DNA from: CBFGRV01 sp965651265
GTDB taxonomy: Bacteria; Bacteroidota; Rhodothermia; Rhodothermales; VXPQ01
Reading direction: 5' to 3'
Assembly: GCA_965651265.1 (NCBI GenBank)
Contig: CBFGRV010000014.1
Span: 10,140 to 74,139, forward strand
Length of the DNA: 64,000 nucleotides
Part shown: positions 25,928 to 34,086 of the stretch, piece after piece
Position numbering within the stretch: position 1 is the stretch's first letter
Layout: each line of letters opens with the position of its first letter
Position numbers and translations under genes: made by a program
Notes under the pieces: model-generated
The model's input: only the letters and a program-made list of their open reading frames with translations
What the model was told of the DNA's origin: nothing
The model's database searches: none

Positions 25928-27405
25928 CCGAGAGCCTCGGCGGCCCGACGCATCCGGCGCAGGCACGTCTCCTTTCCCAGCACCTCCATCATGTGAAAAA
26001 GACTTGGGCCATACGTAACACCGCTCACCGCCAGCCTTGTCGGATGAATGATTCGGCCCGCCCCTACCTCCTGCTCCTCGGCAAGATCGCGCAGCACGTT
26101 CTCGATCGCTTCGGCATCAAAGGATTCGCTCGCCTCCAGCCGCTCGGCGTAGAGCCTGACCAGGAAGGCCGAATCGTCCTTCCATCGCTTCTTCACACCG
26201 GCCTCGTCATAGGTGGAGGGATCCTCGAAGAAATAAGCGGCGGATTCGCCCAGATCCTTCGAGAATGAGATCCGCTCCTGCATCAACTTGGCCACTGCGA
26301 TCAGGTAGTCCTCGTCCACCCTGTCGCGAAATCTGGCCAGGCTGGGACCGGCTCGCTCGATCAGCTCCTCCGGAGTAAATTTCCGGATGTACTGCTCATT
26401 GTACCATCGCAGTTTGTCGAGATTGAACTGCACGCCGCTCGAGCCGACGCGCTCAAGCGAGAAGGCTTCGGCGAGCTCATCCAGTGTGAACAGCTCCTGT
26501 TCCGTGCCGGGGTTCCATCCCAGAAAGGCCAGGAAGTTGATCAGGGCCTCCGGCTCGTAACCCATTTCTCGGTATTGCCGCACGTTCACGGGGATACCGA
26601 GCTCTTCCGCGTCTCGCTTCGAGAGCTTGCCGCCGCTCGGACTCATGATCAGCGGAAGATGGGCCATCGCCGGAGGTTCCCATCCGAAATATTGATACAG
26701 GAGTATGTGCTTCGGCGTCGAGGAGAGCCATTCTTCGCCGCGGATCACGTGCGTAATGCCCATCAGGTGATCGTCGACGACATTGGCCAGATGGTAGGTA
26801 GGCATCCCGTCGGATTTCACGAGCACCTGATCGTCGAGCGTGTCGGTCTCGAACGTGACGACATCGCGGACGTGATCGCGAAATCGAACCGTCTCACCTC
26901 GGGGCACTTTGAGGCGAATCACGTACTCGTCGCCCGACTCGATGCGCCGGCGTGCTTCCTCCTCACCGAGCGTCAGCGAGTTCTGCATCTCCTCACGCGT
27001 CGAGGAATCGTACTTCGGGGCCGGGCGGCCGCTGGCGGCGAATCGCTCACGCATTTGCTCGAGCTCCTCGACGGTATCGAAGGCATAATAGGCGTGCCCC
27101 GACGCGATGAGCTGCTCCGCATACTTTGCGTAAATCGCCTTCCGCTGCGACTGGTAGTAGGGTTCCGACGGCCCGCCCACGCGCGGCCCTTCGTCATACG
27201 TGAGGCCGGCCCATGAGAGCCCTTCCAGGATGTCGTCTTCCGCTGCCGGGACGTAGCGCTCGCGATCCGTGTCCTCGATCCGCAACACGAACGTGCCGCC
27301 ATGCTTCCGGGCAAATAGATAGTTGTACAGCGCGGTCCGAAGGCCGCCGATATGTAGCAGGCCCGTCGGGCTGGGCGCGAAACGGACGCGAACGTCGGAT
27401 GCCAT
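25924..27405 (-). CDS. gltX: Glutamyl-tRNA synthetase
   Basis: Charges tRNA-Glu, class Ic synthetase of 493 residues. The HIGH motif appears as LLHIGGLRTA (16-25) after RFAPSPTG; the KMSKS equivalent is GGKLSKRDAEELG. The segments DTDRERYVPAAEDDILEGLSWAG and GEEWLSSTPKHILLYQYFGW are typical. The C-terminal anticodon-binding helical cage is complete. No glutaminyl-tRNA synthetase is in the window, so whether this enzyme is discriminating cannot be told. A strong hairpin lies in its leader. Confidence 0.97.
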   Translation of the reverse strand: MASDVRVRFAPSPTGLLHIGGLRTALYNYLFARKHGGTFVLRIEDTDRERYVPAAEDDILEGLSWAGLTYDEGPRVGGPSEPYYQSQRKAIYAKYAEQLIASGHAYYAFDTVEELEQMRERFAASGRPAPKYDSSTREEMQNSLTLGEEEARRRIESGDEYVIRLKVPRGETVRFRDHVRDVVTFETDTLDDQVLVKSDGMPTYHLANVVDDHLMGITHVIRGEEWLSSTPKHILLYQYFGWEPPAMAHLPLIMSPSGGKLSKRDAEELGIPVNVRQYREMGYEPEALINFLAFLGWNPGTEQELFTLDELAEAFSLERVGSSGVQFNLDKLRWYNEQYIRKFTPEELIERAGPSLARFRDRVDEDYLIAVAKLMQERISFSKDLGESAAYFFEDPSTYDEAGVKKRWKDDSAFLVRLYAERLEASESFDAEAIENVLRDLAEEQEVGAGRIIHPTRLAVSGVTYGPSLFHMMEVLGKETCLRRMRRAAEALG

Positions 27406-27434
27406 GTCGTGGTGGGCTCTTAATCTGAAAGACG

Positions 27435-27472
27435 AAGAGGGTGCGCCCTCGATGGAAGTCGCACCCTCTTTT
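27435..27472. promoter_or_regulatory. 11-bp hairpin ahead of gltX (leader attenuator or plus-strand terminator)
   Basis: AAGAGGGTGCG (27435-27445) pairs perfectly with CGCACCCTCTT (27460-27470); on the plus strand TTTT follows (27469-27472), on the minus strand CGTCTTTC. On the minus strand it lies in the gltX 5' leader, ending 29 bases before the start codon. On the plus strand it looks like an intrinsic terminator, but the only upstream plus gene, meaB, is 1.5 kb away on the far side of gltX. Confidence 0.6.
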
Positions 27473-27680
27473 AGCAGTCCGAATTATAGAGCGGGTCCGT
27501 CAGCGAGTTCCAAATTTGCGGAACAGCACATACTCGTAGGCGTCAATCGCCCCGGCGAACGGAACCCACCTCCCGTTCTTCTAAAGGCCGACGTCATACG
27601 TCGCCCATCGCCGGCGGCTGCGAGGATGCGCTGCCACCCATCACATCAGCAGAATCGCTTCCCTCAACACCATCAGCGTA
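27473..27680. other. Divergent intergenic region between gltX and the first PpiC gene
   Basis: About 200 bases with no open frame of coding character and no recognisable RNA. Promoters for gltX (minus) and the chaperone genes (plus) must lie here, but I see no convincing boxes. Confidence 0.5.
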
Positions 27681-29759
27681 ATGCCTACCCACTTTGCAGC
27701 AACACGATTCACGTTTGCGGCACGACGACTCACGCATTTCATCGCCATTGGCGGACTCCTCTTCGTGGCAATCGGCTGTGGATCATCCAGCCAGAGCCGA
27801 CTTCCAGCGGAGGCTCGCAATCCGGATGTTGTCGCCGTTTTCGGGAACGAATTTTTGACGCTGCACGACTTCGAGCAGCGCTACGAGCGGACGACCGGGT
27901 CGATAGATGCCGCCCGGGACGACTCCCTGTCCCAGTACCAGGATTTTCTGGAGCGCTATGTCGATTTCCGCCTGAAGGTGCGCGCCGCGGAAGAGGCCGG
28001 GATCGATGAGCTACCCAGCGTGCAAAACGAGATCCGCACCTATCGTGCGAATCTGGCTCGACCGTACCTGATCGAACAGGAGATCGTCGAACCGCTGGTC
28101 AAGACGCTCTATGAGCGGCGCCAGACGATGAATGACGTCAGCCACATCCTGTTGCGACTCGATCCGTATGCCGAGCCGGCGGAGACGTTGGCCGTCTATC
28201 AGAAACTGTCGGCCATTCGCGACTCCATCCTGCAGGGCGCGGACTTCGGTGAGATGGCGTTGCGGCACTCGGAAGATCCGTCGGCCAGGCGAAATCCGGA
28301 TGCGCCCGGCTACAAGGGCCGCCTCGGCTTCTTTTCGGCAGGGCGTATCGTCGAACCGTTTGAATCGTACTCGTACGAGCTGCCCATCGATAGCCTGTCG
28401 CCCATCTTCCGTACGCGATTCGGCTACCACTTCCTGAAGGTGAACGACCGGATCGATGCCGTTCCGAACATCCGCCTTTCCCACATTCTGCTGAGGGAGG
28501 GCGACGATCCCGACAGAAGGCGGCGCCTGGCCGACAGTCTCCGCCAGGAGATTCTAAACGGTGCCGATTTCGAGGATATCGCACGCGAGTACTCGGAGGA
28601 CATTCAATCCCGGATGCGGGGCGGGGATATCGGGATGGTGAGCTACGATGCGCCCCTGCACTCGTCCTTCAAGGAGCCGGCGTTTGCGTTGAAGAATCCC
28701 GGCGATATCTCCGAGGTGCTCGAGACGCCTTACGGCTTTCACATCGTCAAGCTGACCGATCGCGCCGTGCCGAAGTCTCTGGAGGAGGAATACGACGAGC
28801 TGAAGGAGTTGGTGACGCGCCTGCCGCGCTATGACATGGCACAGCAGCGGTTTGCGGGGAGGATGATTCGAGAACGAGGCGGCTGGGTCGATACCACGCT
28901 CGTCGTGAATGCCTTCGAGGGCGTGGCGCCAGACTCGGTCATTACCACACTTGTCGGCAAGAAACTCCCTGCCGACTTGCTCGAGGACACCGTAATGACG
29001 TTCGCCGGCAATATCTATACATTTGCGGACCTGGCGGATGGTACCGAGCGTGTTGCCATTGCCGGATCGGCCACGACGGAGGGACGGATTCGTACAATAC
29101 TGACCGACTTCGTGACCAATACCGTCATCAATTATGAGGCAGACCGCCTCGAGGAGCGCGATCCTGAATTCAGACGCCTGATGGCGGAGTTCCGCGACGG
29201 GCTCGTGCTCTTTCAGTTCATGGAGGATTCGGTCTGGACAGCCGCCGAGAACGACTCTCTTGCGCTCCTCGCCTACTACGAAGAGCACCGAGACACGTAT
29301 CGCTGGCCGGACCGGGAACGCATTATAGGTTTTCTAAGCCGGTCCGATTCTCTACTCAACGTGATCTCCGGCCGCATCCAGGCAGGTGAGGCCATCGCTG
29401 CCGTGTATGAGGAATATGCCGGCGATTCTCTGATTACCGTACGAATGGACACCACGATGATTGCGGACTCAACCAAATCCGTGTATGACCAGGCGATCGG
29501 CCTCGCGGCCGGAAGCGTCGTGGGTCCGATTCGCCATCGTAGTCAACATATCCTGCTTGTGAATGATGGCATCGAGCCCGCTCGACCAAAGACCTTCTCC
29601 GAAGCGAGAGCTCAGGTTGTGAACGAGTACCAGCAGGTGGTTGAGGCTCGGCTCATCCAACGACTGCGCGACCGCTACAACGTTCAAACCTTCCCACAGC
29701 GCCTCGTCAACGCCTATCGGTCCGATGACGTACGAACGGAGCTAACGTCCGGGGGATAG
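27681..29759 (+). CDS. Lipoprotein peptidyl-prolyl isomerase with two parvulin (PpiC) domains
   Basis: Periplasmic folding factor of 692 residues. A lipoprotein signal with lipobox VAIGC puts the lipidated Cys at 33. A SurA-like helical N-domain follows (VVAVFGNEFLTLHDFEQRYE). Two parvulin domains are visible: from about 150 (NDVSHILLRLDPYAEP ... GRLGFFSAGRIVEPFE ... TRFGYHFLKVNDR) and from about 265 (IRLSHILLREGDDPD ... GGDIGMVSYDAPLHSSF ... TPYGFHIVKLTDR). The remaining 300 residues are helical, ending with another degenerate isomerase-like segment (SRSDSLLNVISGRIQAGE). It heads three PPIase/chaperone genes in a row, suggesting outer-membrane protein biogenesis. Confidence 0.88.
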   Translation: MPTHFAATRFTFAARRLTHFIAIGGLLFVAIGCGSSSQSRLPAEARNPDVVAVFGNEFLTLHDFEQRYERTTGSIDAARDDSLSQYQDFLERYVDFRLKVRAAEEAGIDELPSVQNEIRTYRANLARPYLIEQEIVEPLVKTLYERRQTMNDVSHILLRLDPYAEPAETLAVYQKLSAIRDSILQGADFGEMALRHSEDPSARRNPDAPGYKGRLGFFSAGRIVEPFESYSYELPIDSLSPIFRTRFGYHFLKVNDRIDAVPNIRLSHILLREGDDPDRRRRLADSLRQEILNGADFEDIAREYSEDIQSRMRGGDIGMVSYDAPLHSSFKEPAFALKNPGDISEVLETPYGFHIVKLTDRAVPKSLEEEYDELKELVTRLPRYDMAQQRFAGRMIRERGGWVDTTLVVNAFEGVAPDSVITTLVGKKLPADLLEDTVMTFAGNIYTFADLADGTERVAIAGSATTEGRIRTILTDFVTNTVINYEADRLEERDPEFRRLMAEFRDGLVLFQFMEDSVWTAAENDSLALLAYYEEHRDTYRWPDRERIIGFLSRSDSLLNVISGRIQAGEAIAAVYEEYAGDSLITVRMDTTMIADSTKSVYDQAIGLAAGSVVGPIRHRSQHILLVNDGIEPARPKTFSEARAQVVNEYQQVVEARLIQRLRDRYNVQTFPQRLVNAYRSDDVRTELTSGG

Positions 29760-29762
29760 TAG

Positions 29763-30629
29763 ATGGTCGTGGTGCCACGACATCGGGGTGTACGAGTATT
29801 GATCGTCGCCGTCGTGCTGCTTCTCGCAGGATGCAACGGCGACGATAGTGCAAACCGGTACGTTGCGCGGGTCGGCGACCGCTATCTTCTCCAGGAGGAT
29901 GTTGATCGGCAATTAGCGGCGTTGCCCGTGCGCCCGGACTCCATCGTGGCGCGGCAGCAGATCATCGAGCAGTGGGTAATGAATGAGCTGCTCTATCAGG
30001 AAGCACAGAGGCGAGGCCTACAGAACGACGCGGAGGTCAAGCGGCTGCTGGAAGACAGCCAGCGGACGGTGCTGGTGAATGCAATCGTCGAGCGGATGTA
30101 CGAGGAAAACGACGTTCAGCCCACCGCCGCCGAAGTTCAGGCCTACTACGAGCGCCACAAGGACCAGCTCGGACTGCGTGAGAGCTTCGTCCGGGTCCGT
30201 TACCTGGAAGTACGCGATCGGTCTGAGGCGGAATCGGCACGTCAAACAATGGCCGGAGCGGCCATCGCCGAACGAGATTCGGTGTGGAATGGATTGATCG
30301 ACCGCCTGGCCATCGACCCTGCCGCCTGCAGGGGTATCTCGAATGACTACTTCCCGGAAAGCCGGATTTTCGCCGGAAGTCCAGCCATTCGAGACGCACT
30401 CGGGCGCCTGGCAGATGGCGACGTAAGTGCCGTCATTCCGACGGATTCCTCGTTCGTCGTCATCCAATTGGCTGAGCGCGTGCCTCCGCAGACCATCCCC
30501 GAACTCCAATGGATCGAAGAGGAACTAGCGCGCCGGCTCGTGATCGAGGGTCGGAAACAGTTGTATGCACGTCAGGTTCAACGCCTCAGGAACGAAGCGC
30601 TGGCTCGCGAGGATCTAGAAATCCGGTAG
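29763..30629 (+). CDS. SurA/PpiC-like periplasmic lipoprotein
   Basis: 288 residues with a clean lipobox LLLAGC (lipidated Cys 24). The mature N-terminus (YVARVGDRYLLQEDVDRQLAAL, then QWVMNELLYQEAQRRGL) is the SurA N-domain helical chaperone fold. The region corresponding to a parvulin domain (about 125-255) lacks the usual H-I-L and GGxLG signatures, so the protein may act as a chaperone without isomerase activity. It starts three bases after the stop of the upstream two-domain isomerase and ends 130 bases before surA. Confidence 0.8.
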   Translation: MVVVPRHRGVRVLIVAVVLLLAGCNGDDSANRYVARVGDRYLLQEDVDRQLAALPVRPDSIVARQQIIEQWVMNELLYQEAQRRGLQNDAEVKRLLEDSQRTVLVNAIVERMYEENDVQPTAAEVQAYYERHKDQLGLRESFVRVRYLEVRDRSEAESARQTMAGAAIAERDSVWNGLIDRLAIDPAACRGISNDYFPESRIFAGSPAIRDALGRLADGDVSAVIPTDSSFVVIQLAERVPPQTIPELQWIEEELARRLVIEGRKQLYARQVQRLRNEALAREDLEIR

Positions 30630-30761
30630 CCGACCCACCGCTTCCTTCGACTTCCGGTGAGCGGAAGCAGCGAAGAAGGCTTTTCCCGGTCTTCCGCACC
30701 AGTCCTTCGGGGTAGCCGCATGAGCCTGCCCCTTCTTCTGCGTCAGGACGAATCTTCGTAC

Positions 30762-32126
30762 ATGCCACTTCCGAGACTCACGACCGTTGCGGGCCTTTTT
30801 GCGGCCGTTCTGTTGGCCACTCCTTTCATTCCCGCCGCGGCGCAGGACGGTCGGGTCCTCGATGAGATCGTGGCCATCGTTGGCGACGAAATCATACTTC
30901 AGTCTGAAGTAGATGCGTTGCTGTCCAACCTCATGAGGCAGCAGCCCCAAGCGACCTACTCCGACGAAGTCTGGATGCAGGCGCTCGACCAGATCATCAA
31001 TCAGCACGTGTTGACGGTCGTCGCAAAGCGTGATACCAATATCACCGTCACGCAGGAAGAGGTCGATCAGGTTCTCGAGCAACGCATCAATCAGCTCATC
31101 CAGCAGGTGGGCGGCCAGGCGCGTCTGGAAGATCTCTACGGGAAGAGTCTCGTCCGCATCAGGGCAGATCTGCACAACGAGTTTCGTGATCAGCTTCTCG
31201 CCGAGAAGTTGCAGCAGACGAAGGTCCGCAACATCCGGGTCACTCCCACCGAGGTGCGGGAGTGGTTCGCCCAGTTCCCCACCGACTCTCTCCCCACGAT
31301 ACCGGAGCTTGTGCGGGTCGCGCACATTGTCCGATATCCGGATCTCACCGAAGAGGCCATCCAGGAAGCCTACGACATCATCTCGGCCATTCGAGACTCC
31401 ATTGTGAGTGGAGGGGCGGATCTCGAGGAAATGGCACGCCAGTTTTCCGATGATCCCGGATCGGCCGCGGCCGGGGGCCGCATCGAAGACACGAATCTCG
31501 CCGATCTCGTACCCGAGTTTGCTGCGGTGGCGTCGCGGAGTCCAGTCGGCGAAATCTCGCAAGTATTTCGGACGACGTTCGGGTTTCACATCCTGCGCGT
31601 GAACGAACGTCGCGGCGAGAACGTCGATTTCAACCACATACTCATCCGGATCGACGACCGAAGGATCGACCCTACGCCGACCATTGCGTTTCTCAACTCT
31701 GTACGCGACTCGGTGCTCAACCAGCAGATACCTTTTGCCGTGATGGCAAAGCGGCACTCTCAGGAAGAACGTAGCGCACAGCTCGGAGGGCGCGTCATCG
31801 ACCCGCAAACCGGTGAACGCGACCTCGTCCTGGAAAATCTCGGTGAGCTCTGGCGTGCGACGCTCGACACCATGCGCGTGGGCGACATCAGCCGGGCAAC
31901 GAGGGTAGATCTGGAGGATGATCGGCAGGCCTACCATATCGTCGAACTGCAACGGCGCGTGCCCGAGCATACCGTAGCGCTCGACACGGACTATGAACGC
32001 ATCGAACAATTCGCGCTACAGGAAAAGCGGGCTCGAGTGCTCCAGGCGTGGGTCAATCAGCTCCGCGAGGATGTGTACGTCGACCTGCGCGGGCGTGCCG
32101 AGCAACTGGCGCTGGCCCAACGATAG
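30762..32126 (+). CDS. surA: Periplasmic chaperone / peptidyl-prolyl isomerase SurA
   Basis: Escorts unfolded outer-membrane proteins. The start at 30762 gives 454 residues with a cleavable signal peptide ending at AAAQ (MPLPRLTTVAGLFAAVLL...). An ATG 42 bases earlier (30720) remains possible. The SurA N-domain follows: ILDEIVAIVGDEIILQSEVDALL-like sequence (read here as VLDEIVAIVGDEIILQSE) and WMQALDQIINQHVLTVVAKRD. Two parvulin domains: first IPELVRVAHIVRYPD to TTFGFHILRVNE, with the Gly-Gly core AAAGGRIEDT; second VDFNHILIRIDD onward. It follows the two lipoprotein chaperones, and MoxR starts 17 bases later. Confidence 0.9.
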   Translation: MPLPRLTTVAGLFAAVLLATPFIPAAAQDGRVLDEIVAIVGDEIILQSEVDALLSNLMRQQPQATYSDEVWMQALDQIINQHVLTVVAKRDTNITVTQEEVDQVLEQRINQLIQQVGGQARLEDLYGKSLVRIRADLHNEFRDQLLAEKLQQTKVRNIRVTPTEVREWFAQFPTDSLPTIPELVRVAHIVRYPDLTEEAIQEAYDIISAIRDSIVSGGADLEEMARQFSDDPGSAAAGGRIEDTNLADLVPEFAAVASRSPVGEISQVFRTTFGFHILRVNERRGENVDFNHILIRIDDRRIDPTPTIAFLNSVRDSVLNQQIPFAVMAKRHSQEERSAQLGGRVIDPQTGERDLVLENLGELWRATLDTMRVGDISRATRVDLEDDRQAYHIVELQRRVPEHTVALDTDYERIEQFALQEKRARVLQAWVNQLREDVYVDLRGRAEQLALAQR

Positions 32127-32142
32127 CCGGATGTAGAGACTG

Positions 32143-33147
32143 ATGGCCGAGATCGAGCAGCAGACACAGACTCCGGAGGTTCTCGACGCGCTTCACGACG
32201 GCTTTGGCCGCCTGCGCGATGAGGTTGGAAAGGTCATCGTCGGGCAGGAGTCCATTATCAAGCACGTCTTCGTGTGCCTCCTGTGCCAGGGACACGTGTT
32301 GCTGGTTGGCGTGCCGGGTCTCGCTAAGACTCTTCTCATTCGGACGCTTGCTGAAGCGACGGACCTGGAGTTCAGCCGGATACAGTTCACGCCTGATCTG
32401 ATGCCGAGTGACATCACCGGCACGGAGATCATTGAAGAGGATGCTTCAACAGGCCGCCGGACGTTCAAATTCGTCCGCGGGCCGATCTTCGCAAACGTGG
32501 TGCTGGCCGATGAGATCAACCGCACCCCGCCGAAGACACAGGCGGCGCTACTGGAGGCGATGCAAGAGCATCGGGTTACGGCCGCCGGCCAGACGCACGT
32601 CTTGGATGAGCCCTTCTTCGTGCTGGCCACCCAGAATCCGATCGAACAGGAAGGCACCTATCCGCTCCCCGAAGCGCAGCTCGATCGCTTCATGCTGAAC
32701 CTCTGGCTGGACTATCCAGAATTCGACCAGGAGGTCGAGGTGGTCCGGAGCACCACGAGCGCCCGGTCAGCCGACGTCCGTCCCGTTATGCAAGCCAGCG
32801 AGCTGCTCAGGTATCAGCAGTTGATCCGGCAGATTCCGGTCGCCGATAACGTCATCGAGTACGCCGTGCGGCTCGTCGGCCGCACCCGCCCGGGGCGCGA
32901 TGGCGCCCCCGATTTCGTCTCCAACTACATAAACTATGGTGCGGGCCCTCGTGCATCGCAATACCTGATTCTGGGGGCCAAGGCGATGGCGGCGCTCGAC
33001 GGCAGACTGACCCCGTCCATTGAAGACGTCAGGCGTGTTGCCGTCCCCGTTCTGCGACATCGGATCGTTCCCAGCTTCAACGCCGAGGCCGACGGCGTCA
33101 ACACGGTGGACATCATCGAACGGCTTTTGGAGGCCCAGAAGAGCTGA
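32143..33147 (+). CDS. MoxR-family AAA+ ATPase (orphan copy)
   Basis: ATP-driven chaperone-like ATPase, 334 residues. Walker A is GVPGLAKT (56-63), Walker B VVLADEINRTPPKTQAALLEAMQE, sensor 1 LATQNPIEQEGTYPLPEAQLDRFM, and the C-terminal lid AAA_lid_2 is complete. MoxR proteins usually work with DUF58 and VWA proteins encoded next door; here there is none nearby, only surA before and a GntR regulator after. A paralog that does have partners lies at 53585-54628; the two share nearly the whole FTPDLMPSDITG to ALLEAMQE core. Confidence 0.93.
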   Translation: MAEIEQQTQTPEVLDALHDGFGRLRDEVGKVIVGQESIIKHVFVCLLCQGHVLLVGVPGLAKTLLIRTLAEATDLEFSRIQFTPDLMPSDITGTEIIEEDASTGRRTFKFVRGPIFANVVLADEINRTPPKTQAALLEAMQEHRVTAAGQTHVLDEPFFVLATQNPIEQEGTYPLPEAQLDRFMLNLWLDYPEFDQEVEVVRSTTSARSADVRPVMQASELLRYQQLIRQIPVADNVIEYAVRLVGRTRPGRDGAPDFVSNYINYGAGPRASQYLILGAKAMAALDGRLTPSIEDVRRVAVPVLRHRIVPSFNAEADGVNTVDIIERLLEAQKS

Positions 33148-33153
33148 TCGCTC

Positions 33154-34074
33154 ATGATCACGATCGATCGATCCTCGTCGGCATCGATTCACGACCAGAT
33201 CAAGGAGCAGGTACGTTTCGAGATAGCCGCCGGACGGTTTAAGGTCGATCAACCCCTCCCCTCCACGCGCAAGCTCGCCGATCAGCTCGGCGTTTCCTTT
33301 CACACGGTCCGCAACGTCTATCAGGAGCTCGTGGAGGAGGGACTGCTCCTGTCGATTCCGGGCAGCGGCTTCATCGTTCGCGAACGCATCCCTCTTTCAA
33401 AGAGTGAGCGGATGGAGCGTGGCGCGGCAACGGTGGAGCGCGCGCTGAAACACCTCATGGGGCTGGGCCTTTCCGATTCGGAGGTGGAATACCTCTTCCA
33501 GGAGCAGCTTTCGCTACTCGAAGGGGCCGGGCACGAGCACAAGCTACTGGCCGCATTTCCGTATCGCGAGATGGCCGAGCTCTGCGCCGAGCAGATTCAG
33601 CAGGGCATCCAGCAGCGCGTGGTTGCGACGACGTTCGAGGAGTTGGGACGTCACTCGGATGCCGATTATGTCTTCACGGATCACGCCCACTTGAAATGGG
33701 TCATGACCCAGCTTCCGCGGACGGATGTCGTCGGCATCATCACGCACCTAAGACCTGAGGCGTTGGATCGGATCGCGAGGCTCCTGGATGACGCCACGTT
33801 GGGATTGGTCACGCGCTATGCAGATGCCATCCCTTACCTGACCACGGAAATTCGAGATGCCACATCGTTTTCCGGTCAGGTGATTGCCGCCTCCATCGAA
33901 GAACGCGCCGAGCACCTGAAGCCGTTCGTGGACAAAACCGACCTGCTCGTCTACACCCCATCATGCCGCAGACGACTGTTGAGCTTCCTGAAACCAGGGG
34001 TAGCGCACGAGTCCATCCAGTCGATTGTCGCGGCGGAGTCGATGTCGTTGATTCGGCGCTCCGTACCGGGGTGA
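33154..34074 (+). CDS. GntR-family transcriptional regulator with unrecognised C-terminal domain
   Basis: 306 residues. Residues 1-75 form a GntR winged helix (SIHDQIKEQVRFEIAAGRF, LPSTRKLADQLGVSFHTVRNVYQELVEEGLL, then the wing SIPGSGFIV). The remaining 220 residues are not a classical FCD, UTRA or aminotransferase domain that I recognise; they contain alternating strands and helices (HLKWVMTQLPRTDVVGIITHLRP; LGLVTRYADAIPYLTTEI), suggesting an alpha/beta ligand-binding fold. It begins six bases after moxR, so it may control that operon. It ends 12 bases from the converging PgpH gene. Confidence 0.8.
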   Translation: MITIDRSSSASIHDQIKEQVRFEIAAGRFKVDQPLPSTRKLADQLGVSFHTVRNVYQELVEEGLLLSIPGSGFIVRERIPLSKSERMERGAATVERALKHLMGLGLSDSEVEYLFQEQLSLLEGAGHEHKLLAAFPYREMAELCAEQIQQGIQQRVVATTFEELGRHSDADYVFTDHAHLKWVMTQLPRTDVVGIITHLRPEALDRIARLLDDATLGLVTRYADAIPYLTTEIRDATSFSGQVIAASIEERAEHLKPFVDKTDLLVYTPSCRRRLLSFLKPGVAHESIQSIVAAESMSLIRRSVPG

Positions 34075-34086
34075 CCTCGACGGGGA

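Noticed and set aside
30615..32009. 464-codon frame antisense to surA
   Set aside because: Shadow of surA; no motif, no sensible start or ribosome-binding site.
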